From: Streptomyces abikoensis | GTDB lineage: Bacteria; Actinomycetota; Actinomycetes; Streptomycetales; Streptomycetaceae | Assembly (NCBI RefSeq): GCF_014648775.1 | Contig: NZ_BMRT01000002.1 | Location: 806,001-870,000 of the forward strand | DNA length: 64,000 nt | Direction of reading: 5' to 3' | Shown: positions 42,149-49,734 of the stretch, piece by piece | Layout of the letters: each line of letters starts with the position of its first letter | How positions within the stretch are numbered: the stretch's first letter is position 1 | Notes under the pieces: generated by a model | Seen by the model: the letters and a program-made list of their open reading frames with translations, nothing else | What the model was told of the DNA's origin: nothing | Database searches by the model: none | Made by a program: the position numbers and the translations under genes

Positions 42149-42812
42149 GCCCCTCGGGGCCGGGCGTCCGCCGGGGCCGTCCGCGCCGGCGCCAGCCGCG
42201 CAGGACGGCCTCGGTCGTGGTCACGGTGGCTACCAGCGCGAGGGTGTGGCGCACCATCGCCGCCGTGTAGTCGGCGGGGACCCCGGCGATGGCGTCGGAG
42301 GGGACGAGGGCCGTGTAGCCGAGGTTGACGGCGTCGAAGACGGCGTTGGGGATGCCGACGTTGGCCGACACGCCGGTGACGATCAGGGTGCGGCAACCGA
42401 GGTTGCGCAGCAGGGCGTCCAGGCCCGTACCGGCCAGCGGCGAGAGCCCGTGCAGCCGGCGGACGACCAGGTCCCCGTCGCCGACGGGTACGGGCTCGGC
42501 CACCCGGACGGCGTGGGTGCCGGTCAGCTGTTGTACGGGCAGTCGTTCGGCGACGCGGAAGAGGTGGGCGTTGCGGCTGGCGCCGCGGCCGTCCGGGCGG
42601 CGTTCGGCGATGGCGTGCACGACCTGTACGCCCGCCTCGTGCGCCCCGGCGACGAGCCGGGCGACGTTGACGAGTGCCCCGGAGGCACGGGCGACGGCCG
42701 CGAGTTCCGGGAGCGCGCTGTCGGGGCCGACGACCCCGCGCTGGCACTCGACGGTCAGCAGCACGGTGCTCGCCGGGTCGGTCTCCTCGGCGAACGGGTC
42801 CTGAGTGGCCAT
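42135..42812 (-). CDS. Isochorismatase-fold protein lacking the catalytic triad
   Basis: A 225-residue cysteine-hydrolase-fold protein (LLTVECQRG..., DLVVRRLHGLSPLAGTGLDALL, TLIVTGVSANVGIPNAVFDAVNLGY). In active isochorismatase-like hydrolases the triad is Asp-Lys-Cys. Here Glu22 stands at the Asp position, Arg119 at the Lys position and Gly153 at the Cys position, so the usual thiol chemistry is impossible. It may bind a ligand, act through other residues, or serve as a non-catalytic subunit. ATG 42812 start. It overlaps the convergent Rieske gene by 14 nt. Confidence 0.8.
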   Translation of the reverse strand: MATQDPFAEETDPASTVLLTVECQRGVVGPDSALPELAAVARASGALVNVARLVAGAHEAGVQVVHAIAERRPDGRGASRNAHLFRVAERLPVQQLTGTHAVRVAEPVPVGDGDLVVRRLHGLSPLAGTGLDALLRNLGCRTLIVTGVSANVGIPNAVFDAVNLGYTALVPSDAIAGVPADYTAAMVRHTLALVATVTTTEAVLRGWRRRGRPRRTPGPEGLSPA

Positions 42813-42952
42813 GGATCTCCCCCGCAACGGTTCGTACCAGCGCCCCGCCCGGGGCGCGCGTGAGGCTAGTGGGCATTGCGGCGCCGGGGAAGGGGCATCA
42901 TTCTTCTGACGGAGAGTCAGATGCGGTCGGGTCGGGAAGGCGGGTGCGCGGG

Positions 42953-43420
42953 ATGACCGTCACACAGCGGCGGGGCCGTCGGGCCATGATGACGCGGGAC
43001 GAGCTGGACGCCTTCCTCGCCGGGCGGCGCACCTGCCGGGTGGCGACGGCCGGGCGGGACGGGCGGCCGCACGTCGGCCCGCTGTGGTTCGTCTGGGACG
43101 GACGGGCGCTGTGGCTGTACTCCCTGGTCCGCAGCCGGCGCTGGGCCGATCTGCGGCACGACCCCCGGGTGGCGGTGGTGGTCGACGACGGCGAGGAGTA
43201 CGAGGAGCTGCGCGGCGCGGAGCTGTCCGGCACGGTGACCGTGGTGGGCGAGACCCCGCGCCGGGGCGCGGCGTGCCCGGAGCTCGTGGTGCCCGAGCGG
43301 CTGTTCGCGGAGAAGTACTTCGGCCTGGCGGCGATGCCCCACGACAGCCGGCACGGCTGGCTCCGGCTGACGCCGGAAGCCGTCGTCTCCTGGGACTTCC
43401 GCAAACTGCGGAGCCGATGA
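42953..43420 (+). CDS. Pyridoxamine 5'-phosphate oxidase-like split-barrel flavoprotein
   Basis: A 155-residue split-barrel protein of the PNPOx-like superfamily (MMTRDELDAFLAGRRTCRVATAGRDGRPHVGPLWFVWDG pattern, then SRRWADLRHDPRVAVVVDDG). Actinobacterial members often bind F420, FMN or heme rather than oxidising pyridoxamine phosphate; the short DGRPHVGPLWF region suits a cofactor phosphate site. ATG 42953 is assumed; an internal MM pair at about residue 12 is an alternative start. It is divergent from the isochorismatase-like gene. Confidence 0.8.
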   Translation: MTVTQRRGRRAMMTRDELDAFLAGRRTCRVATAGRDGRPHVGPLWFVWDGRALWLYSLVRSRRWADLRHDPRVAVVVDDGEEYEELRGAELSGTVTVVGETPRRGAACPELVVPERLFAEKYFGLAAMPHDSRHGWLRLTPEAVVSWDFRKLRSR

Positions 43421-43524
43421 CACGGAGCGGACGTCGACGACCCGACGCGGACAGCGATGACCCCGCGCGGACGGGGATACGCGACGCGCACGAGGATGAC
43501 CCGACGCCGACGGGATCGCTCCCG

Positions 43525-44439
43525 TCACTCCCCTATGCCGCCGGCCGCCTCCCGCAGCGCGTCGGCCACCGCCCGGATCGAGGGCCTGCGGTCCGCGTCC
43601 GCGCGCCAGATGGCGAAGACGTGGCGGCACATCGTGTGCCGTACGGGCACCGCGCGCACCCCCTCCGGCAGGGGGCCGCGGCCGAGCCGGGGGGCGACCG
43701 CGATGCCCAGGCCCGCGGCGACGAGGGCGAGCTGGGTGGCGTGCTCCTCGGCCATGTGCGAGATGCGGGGCTCGATGCCCTGGCCGCGCAGCGTGGACAT
43801 CAGCCAGTCGTGGCAGAACTCGCCCTTGGGCCAGGCGATCCACTCGTCCTCCGCGAAGTCCGCGAAGTCCGTGAGGGAGACGTCCGTGCGGTCGGCGAGC
43901 GGGTGCCCGGCGGGGACGGCGATGTCGACGGGGTCGTCCAGGACCGGGGTCCTGACCAGCTCGTCCGGGACCGGCAGCGGCTTGTTGTACCAGTCGAGGA
44001 CCACGGCGAGGTCGATGTCGCCGCGCACCGTCCCCTCGACGGCCTCCTCCTGCTCCATCTCCACCAGCCGCGCGCGCAACTGCGGGTGTTGTGCGCGCAG
44101 GGCCATGAGCGCGGCCGGGAACAGGCCACGGGCGGCCGTGGGGAAGGCGCCGAGCCGCAGTTCGCCGACGGCGTGGCCGCGCTGGGCCTCCAGGTCGGAC
44201 TGGGCCAGCTCCACCTGGGAGAGGATGCGCCCGGCGTGCTCGGCGAGCAGCCGCCCGGCGTCGGTGAGGCGCACCCCGCGGCCGCTCTTGACCAGCAGCC
44301 GCTGACCGGCCTCGCGCTCCAGCTTGGACAGCTGCTGCGAGACGGCCGAGGTCGTCACGTGCAGCCCCTCCGCCGCGCCGCTGACGGAGCCGTGGCGGGC
44401 GACGGCGTGGAGGGTGCGCAGGCGCTCCAGGTTCAACAT
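43525..44439 (-). CDS. LysR family transcriptional regulator
   Basis: A 304-residue LysR-type regulator. N-terminal winged helix-turn-helix (LNLERLRTLHAVARHGSVSGAAEGLHVTTSAVSQQLSKLE, about 2-41) and a two-lobed periplasmic-binding-like effector domain (about 90-295). It is divergent from an EamA transporter gene 75 nt away, the usual arrangement in which the regulator controls the transporter and itself. Confidence 0.93.
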   Translation of the reverse strand: MLNLERLRTLHAVARHGSVSGAAEGLHVTTSAVSQQLSKLEREAGQRLLVKSGRGVRLTDAGRLLAEHAGRILSQVELAQSDLEAQRGHAVGELRLGAFPTAARGLFPAALMALRAQHPQLRARLVEMEQEEAVEGTVRGDIDLAVVLDWYNKPLPVPDELVRTPVLDDPVDIAVPAGHPLADRTDVSLTDFADFAEDEWIAWPKGEFCHDWLMSTLRGQGIEPRISHMAEEHATQLALVAAGLGIAVAPRLGRGPLPEGVRAVPVRHTMCRHVFAIWRADADRRPSIRAVADALREAAGGIGE

Positions 44440-44514
44440 ATAAGCGATGCTACGCGATGTCTCATAGAATTATTTGCTTGTTCTAATGACTCATGGCCCT
44501 GCATGGTAGTCGTC
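44440..44514. promoter_or_regulatory. AT-rich divergent promoter between LysR and EamA genes
   Basis: A 75-bp gap that is strikingly AT-rich for this genome (for example CATAGAATTATTTGC near 44463-44477), expected to hold overlapping promoters and the LysR binding site. A clear T-N11-A palindrome could not be singled out. Confidence 0.5.
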
Positions 44515-45558
44515 ATGAGCACCGTCGCGACGCCGAAACATCCCTCCGCCTCCACACCCGCCGCCCCCTCCGCCACCGTCACGACGGTCACTCATCCCGG
44601 GCGCCGGGGCCTCGACTGGCGGATCAAATTCGCCGTGCTCTCGGTCGTCTGGGGATTCAGCTTCCTCTTCATCAAGCTCGGCACCGACGGCTTCGCTCCT
44701 CCCTATGTCTCCTTCGGCCGGATGTTCTTCGGCGCGGCCGTGCTCATGGCGGCGCTGGTGATCAAGCGGCAGCGGCTGCCGCGCTCCCCGCGCACCTGGG
44801 CCCATCTGTTCGTCGCGGCCTTCCTCTGCAACGCCTTCCCGTTCACGCTCTTCGCCTACTCCGAGCTGACGATCCCCACCACCCTCGCCGGGGTCTGTAA
44901 CGCCACGACCCCGCTGTGGGGCATGGTGCTCTCGCTCGTGGCGCTCTCCGAGGACCGGCCGACGCGCCGCCGCTTCGCGGGGCTCGGCCTCGGCTTCATC
45001 GGGGTGCTCGTGGTGCTCGGGGCCTGGCAGGGCTTCTCGGGGCAGGACCCGAAGGGCACCGCCATGGCCCTGGTCGCCTCGATGAGCTACGCCCTGGGCT
45101 GGATCTACGTCCGGCGCACGCTGTCGGGCACCGGCGACGGGCATCTGGCGCTCTCCGGCGGCCAGCTGCTCGTCGGCGCGGTCCAGCTCGGTGTCGCCGC
45201 GCCGCTGCTCAGCCCGCTGCCGTCCGCCCTGCCCGTCGTGTCGCTGCTCGCGATCTTCGCGCTGGGCGCGCTCGGCACGGGGCTCGCCTTCCTCCTCCAG
45301 TACGGGCTGGTCGCCGAGGTCGGGCCGACGACCGCGACCATGACGACGTACCTCATCCCGGTCGTGGCGACCGCGGCGGGCGTCACCCTGCTCGGCGAGG
45401 ACCTCACCTGGAACACCCCGGTCGGCGCGCTGATCGTGCTGGCCGGAGCGGCCCTCACCCAGAGCAAGGGCCGCTCGGGCAAGGGGCGTTCCTTCCGGGC
45501 CGACCGGACCGTGGCGGCGGGGGACGCCACGCGGGGGAACGGGGCCGCTCAGTCGTAG
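44515..45558 (+). CDS. EamA/DMT family transporter
   Basis: A 347-residue drug/metabolite transporter with ten hydrophobic segments between about residues 40 and 325 in two EamA repeats (first IKFAVLSVVWGFSFLFIKLG, second ALVASMSYALGWIYVRR). Substrate unknown; family members export amino acids, metabolites or toxic compounds. ATG 44515 (MSTVATP) is chosen; ATG 44503 would add four residues. Its last 10 nt overlap the convergent MocR gene. Confidence 0.9.
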   Translation: MSTVATPKHPSASTPAAPSATVTTVTHPGRRGLDWRIKFAVLSVVWGFSFLFIKLGTDGFAPPYVSFGRMFFGAAVLMAALVIKRQRLPRSPRTWAHLFVAAFLCNAFPFTLFAYSELTIPTTLAGVCNATTPLWGMVLSLVALSEDRPTRRRFAGLGLGFIGVLVVLGAWQGFSGQDPKGTAMALVASMSYALGWIYVRRTLSGTGDGHLALSGGQLLVGAVQLGVAAPLLSPLPSALPVVSLLAIFALGALGTGLAFLLQYGLVAEVGPTTATMTTYLIPVVATAAGVTLLGEDLTWNTPVGALIVLAGAALTQSKGRSGKGRSFRADRTVAAGDATRGNGAAQS

Positions 45559-46880
45559 CGCCCCGCCGGCACCGGGCCGGTCGCGGACGCCAGCGCGTCC
45601 GCGACCGGCCCTATCTCGTGCATCCCCAGCGCGGACACGGTCAGCCGCACACCGGGCGGCGACGCGAGCCGGAACCGCGCCCCCGGCGCCACCGCCCAGC
45701 CCGCCTGGAGCAGCCGGGCCACGGCCCCCGTCTCGTCCGGCACGGGCAGCCACACGTTCATCCCGCTGCGCCCGTGCGCCTCGACGCCCCGCTCCCGCAG
45801 CGCCGCGACGAGCGCCTCCCGCCGCCGCCCGTACGAGGCGGCGACCCGCGCCGCGTCCACGGCGCCGCTGCGCCACAGATGCACCACCGCGTCCTGCAGG
45901 ACATGGCTCACCCAGCCGGGCCCCAGCCGCTGCCGGCCGCGCACCCGGTCGACGGTGACGGCGTCGCCGGTGAGCACGGCGAGGCGCAGATCCGGCCCGT
46001 ACGCCTTGGCGACGGAACGCACCAGCGCCCAGTGGTCGGTGACCCCGGCGAGGGGGCACAGGGGCAGATCGACGATGCCGTGGCCGTGATCGTCCTCGAT
46101 GAGCAGCACTTCGGGGTGGCGGGCGAGCACGGCCCGCAGCTCTTTGGCGCGCGCCTCGCCGATCGCGGCGCCCGTCGGATTCTGCGCGCGATCGGTGACG
46201 ACCATGGCCCGGGCGCCCCGGCGCAGCGCCCGGTCGGCCTCGTCGGGCAGCGGGCCGTCGTCGTCGACCGCGACGGGCACGGCGCGCAGGCCGAGCGCGG
46301 GGATGAGATCGAGCAGGCTTCCCCACCCCGGATCCTCGACGGCGACCGTGTCGCCCGGCCGCAGATGCGCGCTCAGTACCCGCTCGATGGCGTCGAGCGA
46401 GCCCGAGGTGACGGCCACGGGGCCCTCCGGGACGCCCTCGTCCGTGAAGGCGGCGCGGGCCATCCGCTCCAGGTCGGTGTCGACGGCCGGATCGCCGTAG
46501 AGCACGGGCCTGCGGCGGGCGCGCTCGGCGGCCGCGGCGAGGGCCTCGCCGAGCGGGGGCAGCAGCGCCGGGTCGGGGTTGCCGCCTGCGGCGTCCCGCA
46601 CGCCTTCCGGCGCCTCCACCCGGATGAGCTCGCGGGGCGTGCTGGCCGGACGCTCGCGCACCCGGCTGCCGCGCCGGCCCGCCGTCTCGATCACTCCGCG
46701 GTCGCGCAGCGTGCGGTAGGCGGCCGCGACGGTATTGGGATTGACCCCCAGCTCCACCGCCAACTCCCGCATCGGCGGCAGCAGTTCGCCGGGGGCGAGC
46801 CTGCCCGCGCCCACCGCTCGTTCCACGCTCGCGGAGATGTCCGCTGCGCGACGGCCTTCGATCCGATACTCTCCTAGCAC
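45549..46880 (-). CDS. MocR-type regulator (GntR helix-turn-helix plus aminotransferase domain)
   Basis: A 443-residue fusion. The N-terminal GntR winged helix (about 5-72, LPPMRELAVELGVNPNTVAAAYRTLRDRGVIE) precedes a fold-type I aminotransferase domain with SGSLDAIERVL, DRAQNPTGAAI and the PLP lysine in VRSVAKAYGPDLRL. MocR proteins use PLP as effector rather than for transamination. It is divergent from a split-barrel flavoprotein gene with a perfect palindrome between them, so that gene is the probable target. GTG 46880 has no ribosome-binding site upstream, suggesting a leaderless transcript or a slightly internal start. Confidence 0.9.
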   Translation of the reverse strand: MLGEYRIEGRRAADISASVERAVGAGRLAPGELLPPMRELAVELGVNPNTVAAAYRTLRDRGVIETAGRRGSRVRERPASTPRELIRVEAPEGVRDAAGGNPDPALLPPLGEALAAAAERARRRPVLYGDPAVDTDLERMARAAFTDEGVPEGPVAVTSGSLDAIERVLSAHLRPGDTVAVEDPGWGSLLDLIPALGLRAVPVAVDDDGPLPDEADRALRRGARAMVVTDRAQNPTGAAIGEARAKELRAVLARHPEVLLIEDDHGHGIVDLPLCPLAGVTDHWALVRSVAKAYGPDLRLAVLTGDAVTVDRVRGRQRLGPGWVSHVLQDAVVHLWRSGAVDAARVAASYGRRREALVAALRERGVEAHGRSGMNVWLPVPDETGAVARLLQAGWAVAPGARFRLASPPGVRLTVSALGMHEIGPVADALASATGPVPAGRYD

Positions 46881-46891
46881 AAAACCAACTA

Positions 46892-46903
46892 TGCACTAGT
46901 GCA
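46892..46903. promoter_or_regulatory. Perfect palindrome TGCACTAGTGCA, MocR operator candidate
   Basis: A 12-bp perfect palindrome centred in the MocR/flavoprotein gap. A related GTGC(A)TAG element occurs twice on the minus strand (in the palindrome and at the MocR start), giving the direct-repeat pattern typical of MocR sites. Its position 12 nt before the flavoprotein start would block transcription. Confidence 0.65.
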
Positions 46904-46915
46904 ATGGAGAACGCA

Positions 46916-47644
46916 ATGCCTTCTTCCACGGCCGCCACCCCGACTCCCACGACCGCCGCGCCGATCCCCGGAGCCGGGCAGTACGAGCGCGGGCAGTACG
47001 AGCGGACCGAGCGCACGACCCCCACCCGCTACCGCGACCGCGCGTCCTACGACCGCGACCTGGTGCACGCGATACTCGACGCGGGCTACGTCTGCCATCT
47101 CGGCTTCGTCCGCGACGGCGCCCCCGTCGTCCTGCCCACCCTCTACGGACGCGTCGGCGACCGCCTCTACGTGCACGGCTCCACCGGGTCCCGGCCCCTG
47201 CGCTCGGCGGGCGAGGCGCAGGAGCCCGGCATGCCCGTCTGCGTGACGGTGACGCATGTCGACGGGCTCGTCCTGGCCCGTTCCGCCTTCCACCACTCGC
47301 TCAACTACCGCTCCGTCGTGGTGCACGGCACGGCCCGGCGGGTCACCGACCCCGCCGAGCTGCGCGAAGCCCTCGACGCCCTGGTGGACCAGGTCGTGCC
47401 CGGCCGGGCGGCGGACTCCCGGCCCGCGTCGGCCAAGGAGCTCGCCGCCACGGCCGTGCTGCGCGTCGACCTCACCGAGGTGTCGGCGAAGGTCCGCCAC
47501 GCCGGCCCGGGTGACGACGAGGAGGACCTGGGCCTCCCCCACTGGAGCGGGGTCGTCCCCGTGACGACGGCCTACGGCACTCCCGTCCCGGCGGACGACC
47601 TCGCCCCCGGCATCCCCGTGCCGGACTACCTCACCGGTCGCTGA
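46916..47644 (+). CDS. Pyridoxamine 5'-phosphate oxidase family protein
   Basis: A 242-residue split-barrel flavin-binding protein of the PNPOx-related type, with [74 protein letters not shown] and a C-terminal [20 protein letters not shown]. The first 35 residues are low complexity. ATG 46916 has GGAGA at the right distance and is preferred over ATG 46904, which abuts the palindrome. Likely regulated by the divergent MocR protein, tying it to vitamin B6 or a related amine. It overlaps the next convergent gene by 14 nt. Confidence 0.85.
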   Translation: MPSSTAATPTPTTAAPIPGAGQYERGQYERTERTTPTRYRDRASYDRDLVHAILDAGYVCHLGFVRDGAPVVLPTLYGRVGDRLYVHGSTGSRPLRSAGEAQEPGMPVCVTVTHVDGLVLARSAFHHSLNYRSVVVHGTARRVTDPAELREALDALVDQVVPGRAADSRPASAKELAATAVLRVDLTEVSAKVRHAGPGDDEEDLGLPHWSGVVPVTTAYGTPVPADDLAPGIPVPDYLTGR

Positions 47645-48740
47645 CGGGCCGCGACCGCGCTGCCCCGGACCGCCGCCCGTCCCCCTCGGCACCGGCCGCC
47701 GCCGCGTCCGCGTCCCCGCCGCTGCTCTTCTTCGTCGGCCCCGGCCGCCGCCCGCCGCCACCGGCCTCCGCGAGGGCGAGCGCCGCGACCGCGCCCAGCA
47801 GCACGCACGTGCCGAGCGCGGTCGCGGCGGTCAGGCGCTCCCCGAGCAGGGTCACGGCGATCGCCGCCGCCGTGACCGGCTCCAGCAGGGTGATCACCGA
47901 GGCCGTCGTGGCCCGGACGGCCACGAGGCCCGCGAAGAACAGCCCGTAGGCCAGCGCCGTCGGCACCGTCACCAGATACCCCAACAGCCACAGCGTGCGC
48001 CCCAGTTCCTGGGCCCGGGGCCACAGGCCCTCGGCCGCCGCGAGCGGCAGGAGGCAGACCGCGCCCACGGCGAAGGAGGTGAGCGTCGTGGTGAACGGGT
48101 CCGTGGCCCGGCCCTCACGGCCGAGGCGCCGGGTGTACAGGGTGAGCAGCGCGTAGCCCCCTGCCGACACCAGCCCCCAGGCCACTCCGGCGGGCCGCAC
48201 CGTGCCCGCGCCGTCACGGCCGAGCACCAGCACCACCAGGCCGGTCAGCGCCCCGGCCACCGCGACCCGGCCTCCCGCGCCGAGCCGCTCGCCCATGAAG
48301 AACCTGCCCGCCAGCGCCACCAGGACGGGCGCGGCGCCCTGGGTGACGACCGTGCCGACGGCCAGTCCCGTCCCGTCGACCGCCGCGAAGTAGGCGGCCT
48401 GGAAGACGGCGAGCCCGCCGCCGGTGATCAGGAGGCGGGTCGCCCGGCGCCGCCCCGTCTCGGGCGCGCGCAGAGGACGGACGGGCCGGGGCCGCACGGC
48501 CCGTACGGCCAGCAACAGGACGAGGCCGCCGACCGTGCGCCAGAAGGTGAGGGCGACGGGGCCCAGGCCGCTGCTGGCGGAGGCGAGCGCGGCGGTGGCG
48601 CCCGCCGTGCCCCAGGCGACACCCGCGACGACGACGCAGGCCAGCCCCTGGCCGACGGAGAGCCCGGGACCGGCGTGCGAGGGCACGCCGTCGGACGGCC
48701 CACCCGGAGCGGGGCAGGCCGGAAGAGAGGAGTTGCGCAT
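47631..48740 (-). CDS. EamA/DMT family transporter
   Basis: A 369-residue transporter with ten predicted transmembrane helices between about residues 30 and 315, in two EamA repeats ([34 protein letters not shown]). The last 50 residues are a hydrophilic tail rich in Gly, Ala and Arg. It shows the RhtA-like export-carrier pattern ([44 protein letters not shown]). Substrate unknown. Convergent with, and overlapping by 14 nt, the split-barrel gene. Confidence 0.9.
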   Translation of the reverse strand: MRNSSLPACPAPGGPSDGVPSHAGPGLSVGQGLACVVVAGVAWGTAGATAALASASSGLGPVALTFWRTVGGLVLLLAVRAVRPRPVRPLRAPETGRRRATRLLITGGGLAVFQAAYFAAVDGTGLAVGTVVTQGAAPVLVALAGRFFMGERLGAGGRVAVAGALTGLVVLVLGRDGAGTVRPAGVAWGLVSAGGYALLTLYTRRLGREGRATDPFTTTLTSFAVGAVCLLPLAAAEGLWPRAQELGRTLWLLGYLVTVPTALAYGLFFAGLVAVRATTASVITLLEPVTAAAIAVTLLGERLTAATALGTCVLLGAVAALALAEAGGGGRRPGPTKKSSGGDADAAAAGAEGDGRRSGAARSRPVSDR

Positions 48741-49081
48741 GACTGTTCTGTTCTCCCGCGGAAGACATCGGTGATCGATCGCTCCGTCTGCGGGCAGCGG
48801 CGATCGGCCCGTGGCCCGTCCGGGCCCGGGTCCTCCGGGAAGCGGCCGCCCGCGCTAGGCGGCGGGAGGCGGAAGAACAGCGGTCGTCGGCATGATCGGC
48901 ACCCTAGGCGGGCGGATGGCCGCGGGGCAACTCCCTTTGGCGGGGCCCTCGACCGGCGGAGTCCTCGACCGGGCGGAGTCCTCAGCAGAGGCCTGCGCCG
49001 GAATCCCTTGACCGAAGCCTTCGGCGGAAAGGATTCAGAGGGCTTCTGCGGAAGGGGTTCAGAGGGTTCTGCGGAAAGGAT
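48741..49081. other. Intergenic region with tandem repeats at its right end
   Basis: No gene found. From 49020 to 49085 there are three imperfect head-to-tail copies of a 23-24 nt unit TTCTGCGGAAAGGATTCAGAGGG (49020-49043, 49044-49066 and the partial 49067-49085). The third ends within the stop codon of the Clp-N gene. Just left, GTCCTCGACCGG(G)CGGA is also repeated. The transporter promoter probably lies near 48745-48800. Confidence 0.6.
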
Positions 49082-49645
49082 TCAGCCGCACTCGCAGCGG
49101 GCGGCCGCGTCCAGTCGGGCGCCCAGCGCCACCGGGTCCACGCCCGCCCGGCGCAGCACCTCGACCGCCCGGCAGCGGGAGTCGCGCACCAGCGCGGCGA
49201 GCAGATCGGTTCCCTCCACCTGGGCGGCACCCCGTGCGCGGGCCCGGTCGCGGGCCTGCCGCATGGCCCCGGCGGCCGCGGGCGACCAGCCGGGCACGGG
49301 GCTCCCGGCGAGCGAGGGGAGGGCGCCGGAATCCTCGATCGTGCCGCTCCAGCGCAACCCGTAGCCGATGGTGCGCTGGACGAGGTAGCCCAGCAGCCGG
49401 GCGACCTGGGCCGGGCCGCCCTCGAAGGCCCGGCGGGCGGCCGGGTCGGCCTCCAGCAGGGTGTGGAGGAGGTGGGCGGTGTCGGCCTGCCGGTCGCCGT
49501 CGCGCGCGGCCCGCCGACGGGCGCCCACGACCGCCGTGGCCAGTTCCGCGCTGAGCGGGTCCTCGCCCGGGGCCCCGGCCCGTCCGGTGTCAGGTGTACG
49601 GCTTCGCACCCTTCCCACCCCATCAGTCCCGAGTGATGAGAACAT
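49082..49645 (-). CDS. Stand-alone Clp N-terminal (Clp repeat) domain protein
   Basis: A 187-residue protein consisting of a Clp-N type double helical repeat: DTAHLLHTLLEADPAARRAF and QVEGTDLLAALVRDSRCRAVEVLRRAGVD, like the substrate/adaptor-binding domain of ClpC/ClpA. There is no AAA+ ATPase module. Stand-alone Clp-N proteins may act as adaptors or decoys for ClpC. It ends CECG. The start is uncertain: ATG 49645 (MFSSLGTDG) is chosen, ATG/GTG upstream to 49705 would add about 20 residues. Confidence 0.8.
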   Translation of the reverse strand: MFSSLGTDGVGRVRSRTPDTGRAGAPGEDPLSAELATAVVGARRRAARDGDRQADTAHLLHTLLEADPAARRAFEGGPAQVARLLGYLVQRTIGYGLRWSGTIEDSGALPSLAGSPVPGWSPAAAGAMRQARDRARARGAAQVEGTDLLAALVRDSRCRAVEVLRRAGVDPVALGARLDAAARCECG

Positions 49646-49734
49646 CCCCGGAAGGTTGCATTCGCGTGTCCGACGCGAGTTGGGCACGGCCCTCCGGGGC
49701 GTCATCCTTCAGGAGGAAGGCGGCCGGATCCGTC

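Noticed and set aside
43084..44514. Long plus-strand extension upstream of the EamA transporter
   Set aside because: It lies antisense to the LysR gene and has no transporter features; the real start is near 44515.
44491..47025. 844-codon minus-strand frame across the EamA and MocR region
   Set aside because: Arg/Gly/Ala-rich shadow translation with no family motif; MocR reads in another frame.
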